The notes under the pieces were generated by a model that searched no databases, was not told the origin of the DNA, and saw only the letters and a list, made by a program, of their open reading frames with translations. Below are positions 21,691-34,443 of a DNA stretch of 64,000 bases, one piece after another. The stretch covers positions 434,001 through 498,000 of the forward strand of contig JAPQWV010000050.1 in assembly GCA_027422505.1 (NCBI GenBank), given 5' to 3'. Position numbers and translations under genes: made by a program. How positions within the stretch are numbered: position 1 is the first letter of the stretch; each line of letters starts with the position of its first letter. Origin of the DNA: Craterostigma plantagineum (Eukaryota; Streptophyta; Magnoliopsida; Lamiales; Linderniaceae).

Positions 21691-24600
21691 ACAAATTAAT
21701 GAAACTTCTTGAAAAAGAAAGTCAAGGTGAAGCTAATCAAGACATCATGGCAGGTGCTTTCATAAATACCTTGTCTTCTGATTTTAATAAAGGTTGGATC
21801 ATTGACTCAGGTGCAACAGACCATGTTATATGCTCATGTGAAAACTTGTTGAATAAAAGGCATGTTAGGACTAATAGTATATATATTAAGTTGCCTAATG
21901 GTACATGTTTAGCTGTAGAAGTGATTGGTGATTACATGCTCAATGACAGTTTAACTCTTAGAAATGTGTTAGTTGCTCCTGCTTTTAAATGCAACTTGCT
22001 ATCTGTGTCTAAACTAGCTAGTACCAGTCAGTGCATTGTGAGCTTCAAAGATAACATTTGCACTTTTCAGGACCCACTGTCCCAGAATGTAATGGGGATT
22101 GGTGAGTTAAAGGAGGGGTTGTACTACTTCAACAGTAGTAAGACAGGTAAAGCATGTCACTTAGCTTCCTTTGATATATGGCACAAAAGGTTAGGTCACC
22201 CATCAAATGTTGTGCTTGATCTGTTAAAACCAGTTCTGAAATTCAAAGAAAATCTATCTACTGAGCCTTGTGACATTTGTCACAAGGCAAAGCAGACTAG
22301 AGAACCATTTCCACTTAGTGAGCATAAGTCTGATACCCTATTTGAACTTGTTCATCTTGATGTGTGGGGTCCCTTCAAACATGTTAGTCATAATGGGTGT
22401 AGATATTTTCTTACAATTGTTGATGATTTCTCTAGAGCAACATGGGTGTTTTTACTTAAAGCCAAATCTGATGTTTTTCAGCATGTGAAGCATTTTATCT
22501 ACATGGTTAGAAATCAGTTTGGAAAAACATTGAAAACTGTTAGGACTGATAATGGTACTGAATTTATCAATAGCCAGTTTCATGACTTAACTAGATTAGA
22601 GGGGATCATGCATCAAACTAGTGTAGCTGATACACCACAGCAAAATGGGATAGCTGAAAGGAAACATAGGCATCTGTTAAATGTTGCACGTGCACTTTTC
22701 TTCCAATCTGGTGTGCCTATAATCTACTGGTCTGAGTGCATACTTGGTGCTGTTTTCTTGATAAATAGAACTCCATCTTCTCTACTTAAGGGTAGGTCAC
22801 CCTATGAAATCTTATTGGAAAAACCAGTGAAATATGAAACCTTGAAAACCTTTGGGTGTTTATGCTATGCTACTGTCTTGGGTGCTAAATCTAAGTTTGA
22901 TGCTCGTGCTAAGCAATGTGTTATGCTAGGATACTATGAAAATAAGAAGGCCTATAAATTGCTAGATCTAGATAACAATGAAGTATTTGCAGCTAGGGAT
23001 GTGAAATTCTATGAAACTGTATTTCCTTTTAAGTTGTCCATGCATGAAAAGTTAAGTAAGAATAAAAGTTCACATGTTATGTTTGATGATCTGTTTGAAA
23101 GGAATGTGTCTGCTCTAGATGAATTTGATAACAGTGAAGTGATTGTGAATGAAAATATGTCCCCTGACCTACATGAACAACCTGCTCTGTCGCCAATTAC
23201 TTCTGATTTGCCTGCTAATGACATTGATCTGATCTATGAGAATGAATCACATGATTCTGCAGTGTCTGATGATGTGACTAACCCACTGACTAACACAACA
23301 TGTGATACTGTGAATAGACCTAAGAGAAATATTAGAAGACCCAACTATCTGAAGGATTATGAATGCTCTATAAACTCTGCTAAGTCCAGTATACTTTATC
23401 CTCTGTCTGCTGTTATGAATATGTCTAGGCTTGATATAGGTGATAAGGAATACTGCAACAACATAGATAGATTGACTCTTCCTAGCAGTGTGACTGAAGC
23501 ACTAGGTATTGCAGAATGGAAATAAGCCATGAACTTAGAAATGGAAGCACTCATTAGGAACAGAACGTGGGACTTAGTTGAGTTGCCTAGGAATAGGAAA
23601 CCAGTGGGCAGTAAATGGATTTTTAAGATAAAATACAAGCCAAATGGAGAGGTAGAGAGATTTAAGGCTAGGTTAGTTGCTAAGGGATATAGTCAAAAGG
23701 AGGGTATTGGTTTTAATGAAATTTTTGCACCTGTGGTGAAAATGGTTACCATCAGATTATTACTTGCACTTTCTGTGATGCATGATTGGACAGTTTTTCA
23801 GCTTGACATTGATAATGCTTTCTTACATGGTGAACTAGATGAAGAGGTTTACATGTGCTTACCTGAAGGGTTCTATGACAGTGACAATAGAGTATGTAAG
23901 TTAAATAAGCCACTATATGGTTTGAAGCAAGCTCCACGAAAGTGGAATGAAAAGTTAACTCAAGTTTTGACCATGAATGGCTATAAGCAAAGCTTGAGTG
24001 ACTATTCCTTGTTCTCAAAATCTGAAAAAAAAAATCTGGTTGTGTTCTTACTTGTGTATGTAGATGATATTTTGATTTCTGGAAATAACATGTCTGAAAT
24101 TAATAGGATAAAGGCTGTGCTAAATGACTTGTTTGGTATAAAGGATTTGGGTAGATTAAAGTTTTTCTTAGGAATAGAGGTTTTGAACTGTGACGCTGGG
24201 TTGATATTGAATCAAAGGAAGTACACTCTTGACCTATTAGAAGAATTTGGGGTATTGAATAGCAAACCCAAAGACACACCCATGCAACAGAATTTGAAGT
24301 TCATAGCTGAGAACAAGTCAGATTCTGTTGATGTTTGGCTGTTTCAAAGGTTGATGGGACGACTGATATATCTGTGTAACACTCGTCCTGACATTTCCTA
24401 TGCTGTACAAACCCTTAGTCAATACATGCATAATCCATGTTCATCTCATGTTATTGCTGCATTTAGGATACTAAGGTACTTAAAAGCAGCCCCTGGTTAT
24501 GGCCTGCTCTTGTCGAAAGAAATGAGTGAATAGTTAACTGTTTTTTGTGACTCTGATTGGGCTACATGTTCTGTTACACGTAAATATGTCTCTGGTTTTT

Positions 24601-25015
24601 GTATATTTCTTGGTAACACTTTGGTCTCATGGAAAAGTAAAAAGCAAAAAACAGTCTCACGTTCCTCAGCCGAAGCCGAGTATCGGGCTATGGCACAAGC
24701 GACGTGTGAACTAATTTGGATAGTTGGTTTATTGAAAGATATGAAAGCTGATATTTCTTTTCCTGCTAGGTTGTTCTGCGACAACAGTGCGGCCATTCAG
24801 ATAGCAAATAATCCAGTCTACCATGAACGGACAAAACATATCGAAATCGACTGCCACTTCATTCGTGAGTATATAAATAATCACTAATTAAAACCTTCTT
24901 TGTTAAATCGCAGGATCAGGTAGCAGACATTCTTACCAAGGCGCTGGGCAAGGAAAATTTCTGTAAGCTCAGAAATAAGCTCTCGATGATAAATATTTTC
25001 GGCCCATCATCGTGA
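21691..25015 (+). pseudogene. Copia-1 pol (protease, integrase, RT, RNase H)
   Basis: An open frame to 23525 carries the protease DSGATDHV (~21810), the GAG-pre-integrase WHKRLGHPSN, and an integrase core with HLDVWGPF, RTDNGTEF and PQQNGIAERKHR. An in-frame TAA at 23523-23525 sits where a Gln codon is expected (EWK*AMNLEME). The reverse transcriptase continues in the same frame with YVDDILISGN (~24055). A TAG at 24531-24533 interrupts before the RNase H part (CDSDWATC, SRSSAEAEYRAMA). A base shift near 24880 precedes the final QDQVADILTKAL segment, which ends at 25014. Copia-1 is therefore not autonomous. Confidence 0.85.
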
Positions 25016-25022
25016 GGCGGGC

Positions 25023-25699
25023 TGTAGAAAATAATACCCTTAATTGGGCCAAATATTATTTCTGAGCCAAAACATTTTTTATCCACTATGAATGGGCCGA
25101 AAATATTTTCTGGCCCGTAAGGTTAAGTACAACCCAATTTTACATAATTGGGTTGTATTTGGCTTAAGTTGAATATTACGGGCTAAAATAATAAGCATTT
25201 AGGGTTTCGGGTTATCGATAAAATTTATCGAGGACTATTCTGCAAACCCTAACCCTTCTTCTTTCCTAACAAAATATACCCAAAAAACCCGTATCAGGAA
25301 CTTGAGAACTTCAAGCCTTTTCCTCAAAAACAACCACGGAGATTCTTTGCTTTCACCATCTTTTTGACTACTGTTCTTCATCTTTGAGCGGATAGCTTTA
25401 GTTTGTGGTTGATACACACTCTCCTTTCCCTAATCTGTGACAGTTTACAGAATCTCTCTTTCTCTTTTAAGCACAAAGTCAACATTCTGTTGCCTTTGTG
25501 AAATTAATCCCCGTTTTCGGTTGAAACCCTAGCTGCGACATTTCAGACGCTTGATCTCATCATAGATAAGTTTCTTATTGTTGTATTGCACAAGTTTGAA
25601 GGCAGTTTGTGTTTCTGAAATAATATTGAGCATTCGAGTGGATTTTTTATCTTGTTTGTGTACTCGTTGACTAAGTTCTGTAAAACTCATATTTTAACA
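25023..25699 (+). repeat. Copia-1 3' LTR, 677 bp
   Basis: Starts TGTAGAAAATAA right after the purine-rich gtgaggcggg and ends ttttaaca (TG...CA). It contains the full left third missing from the 5' copy. Confidence 0.85.
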
Positions 25700-28581
25700 T
25701 ATTGCATGACTTCATGTGGTACGACGACTGTTATAAATGACATAATATACACCTTTCTGTTACCGAGATTCATTTGATTTTGCATTATTAATAACAGCAT
25801 TCTTAACATGTGAATCTGAAATGATTAACCTTGAGTTGATGTCAGAAATACCGATTATTAAATTAGGATACATCCACAAATCATGTATATTGTATGACTA
25901 TCAATTGTTTTCATACACTGTTATAAATTATATTACACAGCACAACTTTCTATTATCGAAATTCTTTTGATTTTGCATTTTTAAACAACGTTATTACCAC
26001 GTGAGTATCATTAAGCTTGAATTGAAGTCAGGAAATACAATCATATCGCATATGAGTAAATGAATATAAAACATGAAATAAAAGGAAATACATATACCGA
26101 GCTCGTGGCCCTTGAAGTGGAGATAATCGCCAGATCCCCCAATCCCCGATGAAAATAATTTCGAATATGGTATCAGCCATGTGCCATTTATGTTAAACTA
26201 CCGTAAGTGTGCAAGGGAAACATTTATAAAAGAAAGGTTATATTGTAAAGATTTTACCTCTGAGTTCCGTCTGTCTCCGATCCGCAATCATCTGCATCCC
26301 ATGGCAATGATCAGCTGTTAGAGTGGAATGCCCAGTGTTCCAACTTGATTGGATGTTCTCTACTTGTAAAAATAATTTATTGGAAATTATATCAAATAAA
26401 AGGCAATGTTTTATCTTATGCTGATATATTATGATAAAGTCCTTAGGTCATTATAAGCTGAAGGACATGATTACGCATTTGATGGTGGTCATGGAATATG
26501 TCTTAGGCTGTGATCTTAAATAAGTTCCAAGTCGATGGGTATTTCAAGAAAGGACATTGAATAACCCGGAAAGACTTGTGCATATGTTGCATGCTTGTAA
26601 GAAAAGGATGTTACGTTCCATTAGCATTAGTGTGTGATGCAAATGCATATATGCAGATGCTTGTTAGGGAACAAGTTCATCGAACATGACCCGACGAAAA
26701 TTTCTTAATTGGAAACATTTGTTGAATGAGAATTTTCGTGTTGCGATAGTACATGACTAATCCTCTAACTTGAGGCACGATAGTAGTCTTGTGTGCATTG
26801 TGCTTACTTAGATTTATCCTTTGCGTGATAATCACAAAAGGGATATTTTGGGTATTGTATCAGTGTGTATGGAGATTTGTCTGTGGCCAACATAGAATTC
26901 GACACTTATATTAATAAGTGAATTTCCTATGTTTTTCATAGTTTATGATTCAAAGACCTTGGCCAAGGCGGGATGAATTGAGATTCATAAATGAATCATT
27001 TAACTTGAAATGGAATCATAGTAATTAGATCAATTGGGTTTCGACTTATAACTCCATGCCCAAGGTCTAATCGAGAAATTAGTCGTCGAAAGGATTTTAC
27101 GTGTATGCACTTGCAATTGAAAAGGTTTACTCGCTGTTTCAGTTAACACTATATAATCACGCTACTTGCTAGGTGTTACCGTGATTTGTGGGTTCGTGAG
27201 ATTAAAGGGTTAATTTCAGTAGATTACAAGGAGTTGTAAATCCACTGCTAGTGTTGATCGTGAACCTAAAAGGGTCACACGAAGTTTTGGAAAACGACAA
27301 GATAAGTTGATATTTTCAATCGTTGGATTAATCTTTAATTCAATTGTTGAACTAAAATATTAAGTGATTGGATCATTTAGTCAAAGGAATAAAAATAATC
27401 AATTGCGATTGAATATTTTGACATTGAATATTAGTAATTTTATAATTACTCAACTAAATTAATAGGGATTTTAAAGTTGGACTTTCTAATCTCTGTTCAT
27501 GAGCGTATATGCATTAAAGATGCTTAAAGGACTTTTACACGTTGAAAGATTTTTCTACCAAGGAATCAAAAAGTTAATTTCTTGGTGTTGTCCTTTTTAA
27601 TTATGAATGAAAGGAGTTATGAGTGGTTTATTGGATGGTAACGTATTTAGCTGGAAACAAGCAACACATTTATATGAGATATAAACTTGTAACTCCTTTG
27701 ACATGCAAGTAACGCATGGAATGGTATTATCATAATGAGTAAATGAGAAATAATGTTGGGGAGCGTTGTTGACCTATGCACTTAATATATCGAGTTTATT
27801 CGATTATATAAGCAAGAGAAAGCTTTCACATAAAAAAAAAAAACAGAGAACGAACATACCACTCATTTGATATATGCGCTCAAAGAAAAGTTCTTTGCTA
27901 TTCCTTTCAATTTATTCAAAGACTCGGGTGTTTTCTACTAGCGAAGAAATCATCCCGGTGTCGTAAACCAAAAAGGTGGACTCAATTAGAGGGGAGGCAT
28001 TTGAATCCCTACGGCGAATACAAGTACGGTGACGTCTACGACGAACTACGAAGACGGTGGTCGCCACTAGCCGGGAATTGATTCCCTCTCATTCGTCGCT
28101 AAAAGGAAGCTAAGGAATAGGTAATATACTAAACCCTAGCCATGCAAAATTCGTACCACTTACGTGATTTTAAAAGATGACGATCCCAACAATCGGTAGT
28201 GGAACCGACGAGGCGAACATTTATGCGATAAATGTACAATTTTGTTCGAAGTTTCCGTTGTGATCGCCTCGTGCGGCCTAGCGAGCCTAACATCAGCATC
28301 AAATAAAACCATAAGTTTGAGAAGAACGACGAAATAAATCTCCGACGGGATTCAAACCAATCATCAAGGAGATAAATGACCAATTCTGCCTCACGTATGT
28401 TCAATAATTTGAAGCATTTTATCGATTTTTCATGCGTTTGTAATCTTTATAAGAGGAGATTTCTAACGTACGTTTATATTTGGAAGAAGATAGTTTAACT
28501 TCCCATAATTTAATTAGATAAAATGTAACACTATTTAACTGTCTTATTATTAGTTACACTCTTTGGTTGCCCTATTACTAA
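25700..28581. other. Non-coding region, possibly an old LTR
   Basis: No convincing gene. The segment from about 26320 (TGTTAGAGTGG) to about 28188 (CCCAACA) has TG...CA ends and the look of a long LTR, and is followed by a possible internal start. I found no partner LTR or target-site duplication, so this is a guess. Confidence 0.25.
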
Positions 28582-28955
28582 TGGGTTATAACGAAGAGTC
28601 ATATTATCAATTGGCTAAAATGTAACAACTATTAATTGACTAAAATGTAACAACGTATGTGTGAGACTTCTCATACGAGTTTTGCAATTCCAGTTCTGCT
28701 GAGGTGTCGAATGGGAGGGTCATTTCTTTGATGACGTGTCACTCCAAGGGGAGTCCGTATCAACTTTTATATATTGGGTTATAACGAAGAGTCATATTAT
28801 CAATTGGCTAAAATTTAACAACTATTAATTGGCTAAAATGTAACAACGTATGTGTGAGACTTCTCATCCAAATTCTGCTGAGGTGTCGAATGGGAGGGTC
28901 ATTTCTTTGATGACGTGTCACTCCAAGGAGAGTCCGTATCAACTTTTATATATAT
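28582..28955. repeat. 193-bp tandem duplication
   Basis: Copy 1 starts at 28582 and copy 2 at 28775, each with tgggttataacgaagagtc, then ggctaaaat..taacaact, then gaggtgtcgaatgggaggg, then tgatgacgtgtcactccaag, and ending in tatcaacttttatatat. Copy 2 has a short internal deletion near 28868. Read on the minus strand, the ends resemble plant Helitron starts. Confidence 0.8.
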
Positions 28956-29492
28956 AGATTATGTAATAACGTCGTCTAAAAAAGTTGTAGTGAAGTAACT
29001 CGTGGAAAAAATAAAGACGTTGAATTGAATTCACTTATCTAAATAGCGAATGCCAATCACATATCATATATATCAGGGACTAAATTGGTTCACGGAAAAT
29101 ATTTGGGACTAAATTGGTCCATGGGTAACAATGAGATTACTTTGGATTTTCTCCCTTAATTTTTTCTATCGAATTTAAAATAGTAGTGTGGTCTAACATA
29201 ATTTTATGGGTAATATTAAGAAATAGAGCAGAAGAGAATACTACAATAATGACCTTTCGAGTTTAAGAATTTGTTTGTCGGTTGGAAAAGAATTACTATA
29301 TTCTGAGTTTGAGAATGAAATTGTGTTTGTAAATGAGTTTTTGGGTTGGATGATGGTCTACTAAACATAAATATTATACCCCGGTTCATATTATTATACC
29401 AAGTCTTATATACTAGGCATCCGGTTATTACGCTCCTAAACTCCACACACAGAAGCAACAACCCCCCAAGACAGCCAGCTACGTAGGTACAA

Positions 29493-29531
<39 letters not shown>

Positions 29532-30001
29532 GTATATCCACTCTATACGTATTCTTATTTTTTAAGAGCTCTGAAATCGCTTGGATAAGTAAGTAGGAAT
29601 CAAAGACATAATACAATATTGTTCTTTCCCAAGTAGGGCGGTTGTTACGTGTTGTATTGTTTTTCTAACCACTTTCGAATATATTGACCAAGTCTTCTTA
29701 CATTTAAATATTTTGATGAGACGCGTTATACCTACCAATCCTCGTCGCTCGACGATTCGTCTAATAAATAATTATAATCCTCGTGATAATGCAATATTTA
29801 ATTGAATAAAACATACTCAGACAAATGGGTGTGACCTCTTGTCTGTGTGTTGTAGTAGTTTGAGTAGTCAGTATTATATTACTGAGTTAGGTCAGATAAG
29901 CTACTTAAGTGTTCTTCCATTCACTTGTATACAATATAATTCCTGCATTAATTTCTCCAAAGCGAAAGAAAGATTTCCTTCAGTAGTATATCCAAATAGC
30001 T
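28956..30001. other. Upstream region of the NLR gene
   Basis: AT-rich, no gene. It holds the ATT microsatellite at 29494-29531. The last ~200 bases presumably contain the NLR promoter and leader; I could not fix a core promoter. Confidence 0.4.
29494..29531. repeat. (ATT)n microsatellite, about 12-13 units
   Basis: Uninterrupted att repeats. Confidence 0.95.
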
Positions 30002-32587
30002 ATGGCCGTGGCAGCATATGCGTCTGTGCTCTCTCTTTTGACTTCTTTGGACAATGTTCTTCTGCCTTCACGTCGCTGGATGATCCCCGACATGTCCCAG
30101 ATCGAAGCACTCCAACACAAGCTATCTTTCTTGCAAGAATTTCTCGAAATTCACTCGAAAAAATCAACTACCAACGAACTACTCCGCGAGCTGGCGGTTA
30201 AACTGCAGATCACTGAAGTCGCGCACGATTTATATGATCTCATCGACAAGTATGTCGTAGATCTACTGCGCACTAAAGGACTCCCCGACGATCAGATCGG
30301 TGAGAATATGAGATCGTCGTTCTACCAAGATCTGCAATTGTTGATTGAAAAAATCGAGTCGATAAATCAAGAGCTGACGAAATTTGGAGAGGAAAACCAT
30401 GGGATTGGGGCAGATCGGCGACAGCGTATTAGCAAATCTCCTCTTGCAACCTCTGATTCTAGCGGTGAGAAGGCGGTGGGGCTCGAAGATCACGTGTTGA
30501 AGATAATGGAACGACTCACTGGGAACGAGCGTAGCCTACAAGTCATCCCAATCGTAGGAATGGGAGGTATTGGCAAGACGACCCTCGCTCGCAATACCTT
30601 CGATAAGAAACTCATCGTTGAGCACTTTAGCGTTCGTATTTGGATCACGCTATCGCAAGAATACGACGTGCAGAGTATTCTATTGGGTCTCAAAAAAGAT
30701 GGAGTTATTGATGGTGCTGATGATGATTTAGGAACTTGTTTGTACCAAAAGTTGTTTGGTCGAAGGTATCTGATTGTTATGGACGATGTTTGGGGTACAG
30801 ATGCTTGGGAAGAATTTAGGCTTTTCTTTCCGCAGAATGAGAATAAAAGTCGAATTATTGTGACGACGAGGCTGATGAACGTAGCCGACAATATAACCAG
30901 GGATCGCAGTAACAGTTACCCGATGGGTTTACTAGATGAAGAGAGCAGTTGGAAACTGTTCAGCGGAAAAGCCTTTCGCAACAACGGGGAAAAGTTGACG
31001 AGGGAATTGGAGGAGATTGGAAAGAAGATCGCGAAAAACTGCAAAGGGCTTCCCCTCACGCTCGTCGTGGTCGGTGGACTCCTTTCAAGCCCTAATAGTA
31101 TGACCCGCGAATATTGGGAATCCGTTGCGGATGATGTGAACTCATTGTATCATTTGGAGATTGAGGAAAACTGCTTGAAGATATTATACCTCAGCTACAA
31201 TCACCTGCCCATTCATCTCAAGGCATGCTTTCTTCGATTGAAGGAATTTCCCGAAGACTACGCTATCGATGTGTCTTTGCTTGTCGAGTATTGGATTGCC
31301 GAGGGAATTGTGCGGCCGCCGGCCAGAAATGATTATATGACATTGGAAGAAGTTGCCATGGAATATTTGGAAGATCTAATCGACAGAAATATGATCTTGG
31401 TTCGAAAGCTGGGGGAAATGATGGACATCGAAACTTGCGGCGTTCACGATATCCTGAGGCAACTGTGCATCAAGGAATCTCTTAAAGAGAACATTTTTAC
31501 CTCTTTGAATATGGATTTGTTAACAATTGATGGGAGTGCGAGTTCATGCTTCTTATGCCGTGATGAAACGAGGACGACGAAGAAGAAGATTGGCGTCTGC
31601 GAAGTCAATTGCTCGACATCATCAACGGCTGTCATGAATCCCATGGTCTGCGATTATTGCAGGAAAAAGCATCCACGGTTTATCAAATCAAGATTCATTA
31701 GGCTGATAAACAAGGTGGACGGCCATATCGTAGAAATCCCGCACACGACGAAGCTGTCGTTGCTTTCAATCGAATGTACCTCTGAAGATGTAGAATACCC
31801 ATATCCGTCCCCCATCTCTCTACTTTGGAATCTAATGGTCTTGCGTGAGGATACTGAGGATGGGACAACGCTATTATCGAGAATATGGGAGATGCCACAA
31901 CTTAGGAAAGTGGATACATACCATGGCGTCGTGCTGCCCGATCCGACGGACGAGTTCATCGTATTGGACAATCTACAAACACTACGAACGGTTGAAAACA
32001 TGAAGTGGACGGAGGAAGTCGTAAGAAGGATCCCAAATCTAGTCGAGTTGGAGGCTGATTACCGTTCAGGAGGTTATGAGGAACTAAACGGCTACTGCCT
32101 CAACAACCTTGCACTTCTGCATAGGCTTCGATCCTTGAAACTAAATTCTCTTTATTGCACTTTGCGCATAGAAAACATCGCCTTCCCAAACTCGCTGACG
32201 AAATTGGTTTTATACAGTTGTAGACTCTACTGGAAAGACATGACGGTGGTCGGTTTGCTGCCGAATCTCCAAGTGCTTAAGATATACCACGATGCCGTTG
32301 TCGGCGAAGAGTGGTGCATGGTCGAAGGGCAATTTCAGAAATTAAAGTACCTGCAACTTACTGGTTTAGATGTTGGGGCTTGGAGAGCAGAGGCTAGTTA
32401 TAGCCTTCCCGCTCTTGAGATGCTTTCCCTGATGTTCATGTCACGCCTGGAAGAATTTCCATTAGGCATCGGAGATATTGATACCCTTCGTAAGATAGAA
32501 GTGTACAAGTGCAATGAATGCGTTGTCGACTGGGTGAAGCAGGTAAAGGAGGAACGAGACGAACTTGGTAATGAACTTCTTTGTTGA
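30002..32587 (+). CDS. CC-NB-ARC-LRR resistance protein (R1/late-blight type)
   Basis: A single exon of 861 residues. The N-terminus (MAVAAYASVLSLLTSLDN) is an Rx-type coiled-coil with VAHDLYDLIDKYV at 73-85 in the EDVID position. The NB-ARC shows the P-loop GMGGIGKTT (186-194), RNBS-A near 208-218, kinase-2 LIVMDDVW (257-264), RNBS-B RIIVTTR (284-290), GLPL (349-352), RNBS-D CFLRLKEFPEDYAI (409-422) and VHD in place of MHD (481-483). Degenerate leucine-rich repeats follow from about 575 to the end. Such proteins sense pathogen effectors and trigger immune signalling, usually in the cytosol. Odd point: a Cys-rich insert at 516-556 between the ARC2 and LRR parts. The start fits the family and no lesion is visible. 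It is flanked by transposons. Confidence 0.9.
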   Translation: MAVAAYASVLSLLTSLDNVLLPSRRWMIPDMSQIEALQHKLSFLQEFLEIHSKKSTTNELLRELAVKLQITEVAHDLYDLIDKYVVDLLRTKGLPDDQIGENMRSSFYQDLQLLIEKIESINQELTKFGEENHGIGADRRQRISKSPLATSDSSGEKAVGLEDHVLKIMERLTGNERSLQVIPIVGMGGIGKTTLARNTFDKKLIVEHFSVRIWITLSQEYDVQSILLGLKKDGVIDGADDDLGTCLYQKLFGRRYLIVMDDVWGTDAWEEFRLFFPQNENKSRIIVTTRLMNVADNITRDRSNSYPMGLLDEESSWKLFSGKAFRNNGEKLTRELEEIGKKIAKNCKGLPLTLVVVGGLLSSPNSMTREYWESVADDVNSLYHLEIEENCLKILYLSYNHLPIHLKACFLRLKEFPEDYAIDVSLLVEYWIAEGIVRPPARNDYMTLEEVAMEYLEDLIDRNMILVRKLGEMMDIETCGVHDILRQLCIKESLKENIFTSLNMDLLTIDGSASSCFLCRDETRTTKKKIGVCEVNCSTSSTAVMNPMVCDYCRKKHPRFIKSRFIRLINKVDGHIVEIPHTTKLSLLSIECTSEDVEYPYPSPISLLWNLMVLREDTEDGTTLLSRIWEMPQLRKVDTYHGVVLPDPTDEFIVLDNLQTLRTVENMKWTEEVVRRIPNLVELEADYRSGGYEELNGYCLNNLALLHRLRSLKLNSLYCTLRIENIAFPNSLTKLVLYSCRLYWKDMTVVGLLPNLQVLKIYHDAVVGEEWCMVEGQFQKLKYLQLTGLDVGAWRAEASYSLPALEMLSLMFMSRLEEFPLGIGDIDTLRKIEVYKCNECVVDWVKQVKEERDELGNELLC

Positions 32588-33909
32588 GATATGACGATGA
32601 CAAAAACTTATCTCTCCTACGCTGTATAATTATTAGTCCTCCGTGTTGTGTTATTAATGAAACAAGCCATGAATGATTACCAAGAAAACAAAGTATTACG
32701 AGTATCTTTTATAGAATTATTTTTTTATTGTTGAAAATAAGGCAAGGAATATCGTAAAAAGTCCTTGTGCAAACCGTTTATAGAATAGTATTTTTTCAGA
32801 TATAGAGTTGGAACAATATCAACAAACTCAAACCATCTTCTCTATATTTTACTATATACAAAATATTCCATTAATTTAATTATATTTTTACAAAATTGTA
32901 TTATCATTTTAGATTTTCATATTTTTAAGATAAATTCCTTAAATTTTATAAAATCTAGAATATTTTGTAATATAAATTGTAATATCTATAAAAAATTAAA
33001 TAATAGAACATCTAAAAGTACTCGTAAAGCAGAAAAAAAAAGGATAAAGAAAGAAAACGTAAAGGAATGAGAAAAAACAATTGTAAGTTCAATATAATTA
33101 ATTTTAAACTACAAAAATAAACGTAAAATTAACAGTTATATTTAAAAAAATATATGAAACCACAAAAAAATAAAATAACTAATTTATAGTAGTGTAATCT
33201 ATAAAAAAAAATACCTAATTGAATAAAATTTTGAGGATTTTCGAGAAAAATACCTAATCTCAGTTTTATCTTATGAATCAGTCCCCATATGTTTGGTTTT
33301 GTAAATAAGTACTGGCAGCAGGCATAAATTTAGTTTTAACTCCCTCTATTATTATATTAACATTTCTTTTATTTCAAAAAAAAAAAAGCCGAGAAGAGAA
33401 GCCATCAAAAAATCGAACCATCAAACAAGATTCAAATGAGAAAGAGATCAGAGAGCTTCAAATCAGAGCGAAAACAAAAACATGTTGTCCGGCCATTTTC
33501 CGAACCTGCTTAACTTCTACTGCGCGACCGCGGAGTTCTGTTCTCATCTAACTTTCATCGACCACAGTTAATGAAGAATTTCCAGTTTTTTTTCCTCAAT
33601 CAATTCGTTTTTATGTTTGAAACTCATCAGAAATTTTGAGAGTTCAGTAAGAGAAAGATTGAGAGCTCTCATTGCTCGTTATCGAGCGATTTCTATTACT
33701 ATTATTAAGAAATGGTCATTCAGCCTGGATCATTATTGGGGGTAGGATGGAGATGCAACCTCGTGTAAGTACCCCAGTTCTCGCCATTATGTGCAATGTG
33801 TGTGATATGCAATGTTATATGCTTTCTGCTACCTATACGTCATTTAAGTAATTTTACCATATTTTTCTTTGTTTTCCTGCATTTTGTAGTTCCCATTTCG
33901 AGATGCTTC
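32588..33909. other. AT-rich spacer with a possible small host transcript cut by Copia-2
   Basis: Mostly A/T-rich and non-coding. ATG 33712 starts MVIQPGSLLGVGWRCNLV up to a donor (GTAAGT ~33766). An acceptor (tttgtag ~33889) continues in frame, and if Copia-2 is taken out the frame runs on to about 38453. I do not recognise the product, so this is only a possible host exon pair. Confidence 0.25.
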
Positions 33910-34359
33910 TGTTGGCGTGGCAGCGGACCCGGTCGAGTAATACCGCGGCTAAGTATTTGAACAATTAAAGATAAAATGTGGACACCAAGATTTAACGTGG
34001 AAAACCCCCAAACAAATCGGGGTAAAAACCACGGGCAAGGAAGAAGAATCCACTATAGAGGAAAAATATAGGAGTTACAACCTCTCAATCTATAAAGGAG
34101 AAAACCCTCAAAATCTCTCTTTATAGTCGGAGAAAAATACCGACGAACTCTCTATTATTTTATTTTCTCTCTATCTCTCTATCTGTTCTTCTCTGTTGTG
34201 GGATACGTTCTACTTGAACATCCTATGCCTATTTATAGGCAATAGAAAATGTAAGCTACGTACTCGCTTACATCATTCACAAATGTGAATAAGCTGACAA
34301 AACAATTCCCATGTGATAATTTTTATTTTGAATCGTCAAAGCAGCCGCAAGTTCTGACA
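33910..34359 (-). repeat. Copia-2 3' LTR
   Basis: 450 bp, TGTTGGCG...CTGACA as written on the plus strand. It contains a TATA-like ctatttataggc box and T/C-rich leader. Confidence 0.9.
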
Positions 34360-34443
34360 ATCTCCCACTTGAAGATTTGATTGAGGATCAATCGGATTCA
34401 CACCATTCTTTCTCCCTTGCCCTTTATGTTGCTCACGTCTCTG

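Larger units (their letters stand above)
19684..25699 (+). mobile_element. Ty1/copia element Copia-1, 5'-truncated LTR, multiply mutated
   Basis: The order is truncated 5' LTR, primer-binding site, gag, protease, integrase, reverse transcriptase, RNase H, polypurine tract and 3' LTR. The two LTRs differ at about five positions that I can count over ~455 bp, so insertion was fairly recent. The left ~220 bp of the 5' LTR is missing and I find no target-site duplication, so the left border was rearranged after or during insertion. Confidence 0.85.

Noticed and set aside
26320..28188. A solo LTR of ~1.9 kb
   Set aside because: TG...CA ends can be placed but no duplication, partner LTR or primer-binding site supports it; kept only as a note.
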